The notes beneath the pieces are model-generated. The model saw only the letters and a list, made by a program, of their open reading frames with translations. It searched no databases and was not told the DNA's origin. Below, piece after piece: positions 58,901 to 64,000 of a stretch of 64,000 nt of DNA; position 1 is the stretch's first letter, and each line of letters opens with the position of its first letter. This DNA comes from Monarcha castaneiventris obscurior (Eukaryota; Chordata; Aves; Passeriformes; Monarchidae). The translations under genes were made by a program, and so were the position numbers. The DNA lies in contig JAMPIT010000258.1 of NCBI GenBank assembly GCA_026261815.1, forward strand, positions 10,593,501 through 10,657,500, in the 5' to 3' direction.

Positions 58901-61800
58901 TGAATTCCAGCTCCATTGCAGTAACGCTCTCACCCGGTGGCACCTGGGTCAGCTTCTGGATGTGGGCGAAGAGGTTGCGTGCGGGCACCTCGGTGTTGCC
59001 ACACGTGGCAGCCTCCAGCAAGGCCTCGTGGATGAAGATGTACTGGTCCTCTGTCTGCACCATGTAGTTGCGCTGGGAGCGCATGCACGTCACGTGGCCG
59101 TAGATGTCCACGGTCTTCTCGTGCTTCATGCGCTCCAGCATGGCATCGATGACAATGAAGCAGCCGGTTCGGCCCACACCGGCACTGCGGGAGCAAAGCG
59201 CACGGCCTGAGGTGACACAGTCTCCTACAGATGTCACACGAGCTCTGACATTGCTTAAGAGATCACCCAGACTGAGGGCACACGAAAGGGGAGTAAACGC
59301 TGTGAGTGGAGCTCCAAAGAAGTAGTGGCAGAAGGAGTGAGGGAAAGAATCACTGAAGAATGTGAGAGGCTGCTCAGCCTTTCTGCTGTCCCCCTTTCAC
59401 TGCTGGATTGGAAAGGACACAGTGTCACCCTGCTGATCTCTGTGGTGTCTGCAGCCCCTCCACCAGGGAAGGAGAAATGAGTTTTAACAGGCAGGAGAAT
59501 GACAGCACACGTGTGTGTGAAGTCAGAAGACATGAAGAGCAGGCTGGGCCCTAACACCAGTGAAACCCATAATTTCAAGCCTGCTTGTCCCCTCACCTGG
59601 GTCACTGTTTCCTCACCCATAAAACAAGCACAGCTAGCCCGAGAGGGGAAGCAGAAAGCTGAGGTCATGCACGACTGTGCTGAGCCCTTCACTCAAGCAC
59701 CAAATGCCTCTCTACAGCTGTTGGAAGGGCAGTAGCAAACCTCAAACTACTCATTCTGAGAGCACCCTGAAAACAACAGATATGCTGTTGTGACATGTAA
59801 ACACAGGCAGAGATAGGGAGCTAAGCATTTCCTCATTTATGGTGCAAGTCATATCCTTAACGGGGCTTTAATACAGCTTGTTTGTGTGTTAATTATACCC
59901 CACTACCATCTGAAACAGAGCATGAAGGAAGAGCATTAAACACTGCTGGTAAGGCGTATGCTGGAACAGCAATGATGGAATGGTTTGTTCAGTAACAGTC
60001 CCCTCTTGGCTGGTACAAATAAATCTTGGCTGGGTAAGATGCTGAGCCTTCATAGACTGATATTTTGCCTTAAGAGCTGCCGTTCTATCCTTTGAAAAAG
60101 TGATGCTCTTTCACCATTCAGAACCATTCAGAAATACTGCATATGGATGTTTGTAGAGGTCATTGTATGCATTTCTGTCAGTGATTTGCCTCTGAAGGTA
60201 CCACCCACTTATGCTGGGCACAGATAATTTAATTCTTAAATGGCACTTGCAGTTTTGCAGGAATATGTGTTTTCTGAGGCTCTCCATGCAGCAGTACTGT
60301 TTAATTTGACACAGCAGTAGCAACAGAAATGTCACACCACTGCATTACTGCTGCTGGGCCTGTTCTGCTGCCAGCCCAAGCATTCAGTGCAGGTTATGCT
60401 ACCATGAAACCTTTCCCACAAGAAAGGGAGACTCCACTTTCAGACAGGTTAAAGCTCCTGCAGCCAAAAGGTAAACACAACAGTCCTACCTGCAATGCAC
60501 AACCATGGGCCCAGCATCTGTTGGGTTACAGGCCTTGACCCGTCGCAGGAAGGCGAGGATTGGGGTGGGGTATTCTGGGACCCCGTGATCGGGCCAAGCC
60601 ATGAACTGGAATTGTCGCAGCTCTGTCTTTTCACTGGAGCCATTCTGTTGAAGACAAAGAGGAGTTGTTTTGCATAAGAACAGTCTCATCCCAGTGCAGG
60701 AACCCACTGATGGGGCAACAACAGCAACAGGCACGCAAAGCTCTGCGTGATAATGCATGCACTGGGTTTTCACTAGTGAAAATTTGGAGGAAAACATGGG
60801 GTTTTGGCAAAGCTTCTGTACATACAGATGCTCTATAGAAAGGCAGTTGATAGAGACAGCAGAGCAGCTCTACAGGAGTAGAGCAGACTGCAGGGAAGGT
60901 GAAAAACTCTTTTCTGCACAGCACTCATTCCATGTTCACAGAAAATGGGCACTGAGCATGGAAGGGCTACAGCAGCCAGTTCCCTCCCTGCTCCGCTGCA
61001 TCATGGGTGTCCCTAGGCTGGGTGATGAGCCTGTGTCTGCAGACTGCCCCACTCCTCTCTGAGCTTGGCTGAGTGATCCATGCAGCAAGTGGGAGGACTG
61101 GCTGGGTGATTGCTGGGGCCCTTCTGGGGTGTGCGTCCCCTATGAGCACTGGGCCCAGACTCAGCCATACACAGAGGCAGCTCGCTGCAAAGCCTGTCTG
61201 CATTGCCGTGACACGCTGCTGCTGGCGCTGCCCCCAGGGATTTCCAAACACTAATAAGGAATGCAGCAGGCAGGAGAGAAGGGTTTGCGCTCACATCAGA
61301 AATAGCCCCTCCATTTGCATTATTAGTGACAGGAGTGATAAAAATTCACTGCTTCCCATGTTGTCCCTCTAATGGGAGGACAGCTGCTACCTGTACACTC
61401 GCCAGAGGCAAGAAGAGCCCTGCTCTGGGGCCCATCACAGAATGCACACAGAAGAGCATCAGGTATCCTGGCCAAAGTCCAGTGGTAGCCAGATGCACAA
61501 CCTGCAGCTGATCTCCTACTGCAGCCCATCTGTGAGACATGGCTCATGTGTGGACTGGCCACATGCTTGGCCAAGCCAGGTACAGCCAGCGGCCACTGCC
61601 TGTGGGCCATGGAGCACCTTGCAGCACTGGGAAGCCTCTCTGCACTACCTGGAGCAGCAGCAGCCCAGCCAGCCCCATACCTTGTACAGCGCAAAGGTGC
61701 GGACGGTGTAGGTCGCCAGCTCGACTGTATCCAGCAGGGTCACCTGGATCATCCCATAGGTTTCCGTACCCCGGCTCGGCCAGTACTGGTCACACTTTAC
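52837..61800 (-). CDS. PTPRF: PTPRF (LAR) receptor-type tyrosine phosphatase, 3' half, partial at 5' end
   Basis: Nine exons (451 codons with stop) join in frame and encode the cytoplasmic part of LAR, a cell-surface phosphatase of axon guidance, synapse and adhesion-site signalling. D1 is present from [11 protein letters not shown] onward: the WPD loop (MAWPDHGVP) and the active-site loop [10 protein letters not shown] with its catalytic cysteine and arginine. D2 is complete and shows the known near-inactive features of LAR D2: [10 protein letters not shown], with leucine replacing the tyrosine of D1's NRY motif, and WPEQGVP with glutamate in place of the general-acid aspartate, although the [10 protein letters not shown] cysteine loop is kept. 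The C-terminus is [10 protein letters not shown]. The start of D1, the transmembrane segment and the Ig/fibronectin ectodomain lie beyond the right edge. Confidence 0.97.
53042..53177 (-). CDS. PTPRF: PTPRF D2 exon with P-loop
   Basis: Begins [20 protein letters not shown] and ends [11 protein letters not shown]. Acceptor CCCTGTGCAG, donor GTGAGC. Methionine in DMFQMVKTL where human has threonine. Confidence 0.97.
53314..53468 (-). CDS. PTPRF: PTPRF D2 exon with WPE loop
   Basis: Encodes [20 protein letters not shown], where glutamate replaces the WPD aspartate. Ends GPITVHC plus two bases. Acceptor CCCTGCAG, donor GTAGGT. Confidence 0.97.
54083..54208 (-). CDS. PTPRF: PTPRF D2 exon ([10 protein letters not shown])
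   Basis: Forty-two codons, [20 protein letters not shown] to REFKVTDAR. Acceptor CATCCACAG, donor GTGAGT. Confidence 0.97.
54439..54565 (-). CDS. PTPRF: PTPRF D2 exon ([12 protein letters not shown])
   Basis: Encodes [20 protein letters not shown] and [20 protein letters not shown]. Acceptor TTGTCACAG, donor GTACGA, phase 0. Confidence 0.97.
54566..57041 (-). other. PTPRF: PTPRF intron within D2
   Basis: About 2.5 kb without a coding exon. It contains a small imperfect tandem duplication: ATACCTAGAAGATTGCTG at 55625-55642 and ATACCTAGATGATTGCTG at 55649-55666, period 24. Confidence 0.8.
57042..57220 (-). CDS. PTPRF: PTPRF D2 first exon
   Basis: Encodes [20 protein letters not shown], then [16 protein letters not shown] with leucine at the D2 substrate-loop position, ending FIDGY plus two bases. 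Acceptor CTCTTTCAG, donor GTAAGG. Confidence 0.97.
57636..57712 (+). repeat. T-rich low-complexity tract
   Basis: A long run of T with interspersed GG and G, including a T13 and a T10. On the transcribed strand it is A-rich with ACC units, like the other tracts in this window. Confidence 0.85.
58584..58605. promoter_or_regulatory. Perfect inverted repeat containing two E-boxes
   Basis: CTGCATCTGA at 58584-58593 and TCAGATGCAG at 58596-58605 are exact reverse complements separated by TT. Each arm contains an E-box of the proneural type (CATCTG / CAGATG). The surrounding 58.48-58.60 kb is AT-rich with TCAATTATCACTAA. Candidate bHLH-bound intronic element. Confidence 0.4.
58899..59184 (-). CDS. 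PTPRF: PTPRF D1 exon with P-loop and D1-D2 linker
   Basis: Begins [20 protein letters not shown], completing the HCxxGxxR loop, continues [19 protein letters not shown] and ends VTAMELEFK at donor GTTGGT. It includes the short linker into D2. Confidence 0.97.
59185..60489 (-). other. PTPRF: PTPRF D1 intron
   Basis: About 1.3 kb. The 59.81-59.97 kb part is AT-rich and motif-dense (TTAATTATACC, CATTAAACACTG) and may be a conserved element. No exon seen. Confidence 0.75.
60490..60644 (-). CDS. PTPRF: PTPRF D1 exon with WPD loop
   Basis: Begins [14 protein letters not shown] and contains [14 protein letters not shown], whose aspartate is the general acid. It ends at the catalytic VVHC plus two bases of serine. 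Donor GTAGGA. Confidence 0.97.
60645..61680 (-). other. PTPRF: PTPRF D1 intron
   Basis: About 1 kb with no recognisable exon, repeat or RNA. Confidence 0.75.
61681..61800 (-). CDS. PTPRF: PTPRF D1 exon (VKCDQYW...)
   Basis: Forty codons, phase 0 at both ends, beginning [17 protein letters not shown] and ending TVRTFALYK. Acceptor CCTGCAG, donor GTATGG. First exon of the gene visible in the window. Confidence 0.96.
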
Positions 61801-62008
61801 CTGCAGGGAGGTGAAGAGAACGGGTCAGTGATTGGCTGCTGACTGGGGGCATCTGGGATGAGGAATGGGGCTCTGCCCTTCAAAGGGTTAAGACAGAAAT
61901 AAGTCACTGTGCATGGGGGGGGTCTCTAAAATCCAGATTTCCTTCCCCCAGAGTATCCCAATCCCCAGCAAAAAGGCAGCAGCCCCTGGACTCCTTTCCG
62001 TAAGACTC

Positions 62009-62141
62009 AGAACCACAAGAATATTCTGAGCTGAAGGGACTCACAAGGATCATCAAGTCCAACTCTTAAGTGTGGCTCATATGGGCATTGAACCCACAAT
62101 CTTGGTGTTATTAGCACCATGCTCTGACCAGCTGAGCTGAT
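62009..62141 (-). mobile_element. tRNA-Ile-headed SINE with CR1 tail (TguSINE1-like)
   Basis: On the minus strand: AGCTCAGCTGGTCAGAGCAT, then TGGTGCTAATAACACCAAG and GTGGGTTCAATGCCCATATG. This tracks tRNA-Ile from box A through an AAT-like anticodon loop to box B. It is followed by GTTGGACTTGATGATCCTTG and CTCAGAATATTCT, the CR1 3'-tail signature. This chimeric structure is known to me from the zebra finch SINE TguSINE1. Mutations in the tRNA arms argue against a functional tRNA. Confidence 0.85.
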
Positions 62142-63174
62142 CTCAGTGGCTACTCATTGAGAGATTTTCTTTTTGCCCTGGAGCCATTGGTGGGAAGTGG
62201 CAAAGGGGGCCAGGCCACCAGACAGAGCACCAAGAGCAACACCAGGTACCAAGACAGTAAGCTGCAATTCCTAGCAGTGATTTGTGCCTGCTGTAGTTCT
62301 TCTTCCCTGCCTCCTGTTTGGTGAGATGGGCATCTTTGGGGCTCTGTGTGAACCATCCCCTGCCTGAGCTCCATCTGGGTGAAGAGAAGGCAGGCAGCTG
62401 TGGGCTGATGGGAGGAGAGCTAGTGCAGCAGGGAAGAGGAAATGGTGGTTTCTGTGGGCACGGCTCTACTCAAAGGGCAGCTGAGGTGAACGAGATGCAG
62501 CCTGTATCCTCACCAGCTCCCTGCTGTGCCAGCTTGGAGTCCCTGACCCCCAGCTGTGGCAGGACAGACCTAAGCCCAGCACAGTACACAGCAACACAAC
62601 AACAGGCACTACCTATCCTGTAACATCCGTAGTCCCCAGGGCGCCCCTGCCAGTGCAGCCTCGGGCAGCAAACCAGCCTGGTGAGAGGTGGGACACAGCC
62701 AATGCCAGGGCTCCATCCGGGATGCTGTATCCACTCTCTCTGCACTGCTATAGGCTCGAGTGCATTGAGTATCACCAAGAGACACCAACCTGCCCCTGTG
62801 GCAGGTGGCACATCCCTGAAAAATCTGTGTCTCCCAGGTGTTTCAAAATGGCTCTTACAAGGCACAGATGCCAGCTCAGACACAGACACATCTTGTTCTC
62901 CCTCTGCAAGAAGGCACAGACTGGCCAAACTATCCACTCAGCCCCCTCCTGCAGGCAGCACTGTCCCATCACGAAAACACTGCTGCTCCCTAGAGACCTC
63001 CTGCCCTGCAGAATCCTTATCGTCCCTTCCAACTCTGCAGCCAGAGTGCTTTGAGTTACTGGTCACAGCTCTTGCTGCATCCCACTTAGCAGAGGGCCCT
63101 AACACATCCCCAGGGGCCCATCCCTCTGCCCCCTTCATCTCCCTGCACATCCCTCCCTGCTCACCTGTTAATAC

Positions 63175-63197
63175 TCTCCTCCTCCTCCTCCTCCTCT
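63175..63197 (+). repeat. (CTC)n microsatellite
   Basis: About seven to eight CTC units followed by TTCACAG. It resembles a splice acceptor on plus, but no plus-strand gene is present. Confidence 0.85.
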
Positions 63198-64000
63198 TCA
63201 CAGCTCAGTGTTTGCAAACTACTCCTCCCTTTTTTTTCTCTGAAGCCCCAAGCTCCCTATTTAATTGGCACCCTGAGCATCCCTGTTTCATGTGGTACCT
63301 GGCTCCCCCACCCTGCAGAGCCACAGTGCTTGGCTGACAGGAGGAAGACTTCATTCCCACCCATGTGCACCACACCGAAAATGGTTTCCCGCCCTAGGAG
63401 AGAGGAGTGAATGGAAGATCATCTGTGCTTGTCATGGAATAGTAAACTTAATTATTAGCAGAACGTGTTTACAGGGGAATGTGTGGGAAGGGAAACAATA
63501 AGCTTAATTAGGAATCAATGAAGTTCTGCCTTTTAATTGCAAGCACTTGCAGCAGGGTGGGGCTTGTGAGAGCTAAGAGCCCTCATCCTGCACTCTGGCT
63601 CTGGAGTGCAGCAACCTGGAATCAGAGGGATGCATCTCTCCCTGCTTTTTGGGTTCTGCTCTCAGTAAGTCCTGCCCTGGCAGAAGTGCCTGGAGTAAGG
63701 CTGCCTAATGGGGTACTGCAGGTGCCTGTGCAAGCAGAGCAGCTCTGCTGCCTCCTGCCCAGGGTCTCCTGCCATTTGGGCTGCTGTGCTGCCTTGGACC
63801 TATGGCAACATGGCAGGCCCTGCAAAAATCTCAGGATTCCTCTTCCTTGTTTGGCACAGAGCATTTGACAGCAACTGGCTGCAGCACCAGCAACTTGGAG
63901 GCCACAAACATTATTTCCCAGCTAAACCAATCCCATCCTCATGAGTGGGTGGCAGTTGCAGGCTGTCTCCACGAGGCTTGAGTTTGCCTTGCCTGGCTGG

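Larger units (their letters stand above)
61801..64000 (-). other. PTPRF: PTPRF intron (partial, runs off right edge)
   Basis: The preceding D1 exon, expected to end in a motif like RLEEKSR, is not present here on the minus strand. It contains the tRNA-CR1 SINE, a (CTC)n tract and an AT-rich block at 63420-63540 (TTAATTATTAGC, AAGCTTAATTAGG). Confidence 0.75.

Noticed and set aside
62072..62141. A functional isoleucine tRNA gene
   Set aside because: The acceptor and other stems carry mismatches and the sequence continues directly into a CR1 tail, so it is a SINE head.

Overview
This window looks like vertebrate nuclear DNA from a bird, probably a songbird. Three observations support that. Genes are split by canonical GT-AG introns. 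CR1 LINE tails are present in both orientations. An intron near the right end holds an insertion made of an isoleucine-tRNA-like head fused to a CR1 3' tail, the architecture of the passerine SINE known to me as TguSINE1. All three recognised genes lie on the minus strand, so the window reads right to left in transcription. The order PTPRF - KDM4A - ST3GAL3 matches the human 1p34 neighbourhood.

Right part (51.2-64 kb): the 3' half of PTPRF (LAR receptor tyrosine phosphatase). Nine coding exons (451 codons including stop) cover most of catalytic domain D1, all of D2 and the C-terminus. The upstream exons lie beyond the right edge. A 3' UTR of about 1.6 kb follows.

Middle (23.3-46.3 kb): a complete KDM4A (JMJD2A histone H3K9/K36 demethylase). 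I reconstructed 21 coding exons whose phases join without a break into 1047 codons plus stop. A CpG-island promoter with four NF-Y boxes and a probable non-coding first exon lies upstream, and two poly(A) signals lie downstream. A 22-bp GC-rich minisatellite sits just upstream of the promoter, and a CR1 tail ends about 20 bp inside the second coding exon's downstream intron.

Left part (1-7.4 kb): the 5' end of ST3GAL3 (Golgi sialyltransferase): a CpG-island promoter with four CCAAT boxes, a probable non-coding exon 1, the first coding exon (cytoplasmic tail plus signal anchor), and the start of a long intron running off the left edge. Between KDM4A and ST3GAL3 lie about 16 kb with no gene I can support. 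They hold several AT-rich, transcription-factor-site-rich blocks that read like candidate conserved enhancers and one possible old LTR fragment.

The genes share no pathway. They are a conserved syntenic block of a chromatin eraser, a cell-surface phosphatase and a glycosyltransferase. I found no prokaryote-type system, CRISPR array, functional RNA gene or intact mobile-element protein. The most unusual material is non-coding: the frame-independent 22-bp VNTR at the KDM4A promoter, clustered RFX-type X-boxes in the ST3GAL3 intron, a perfect E-box palindrome in a PTPRF intron, the CR1 abutting a KDM4A splice donor, and a glycine-to-serine change two residues before a KDM4A iron ligand.
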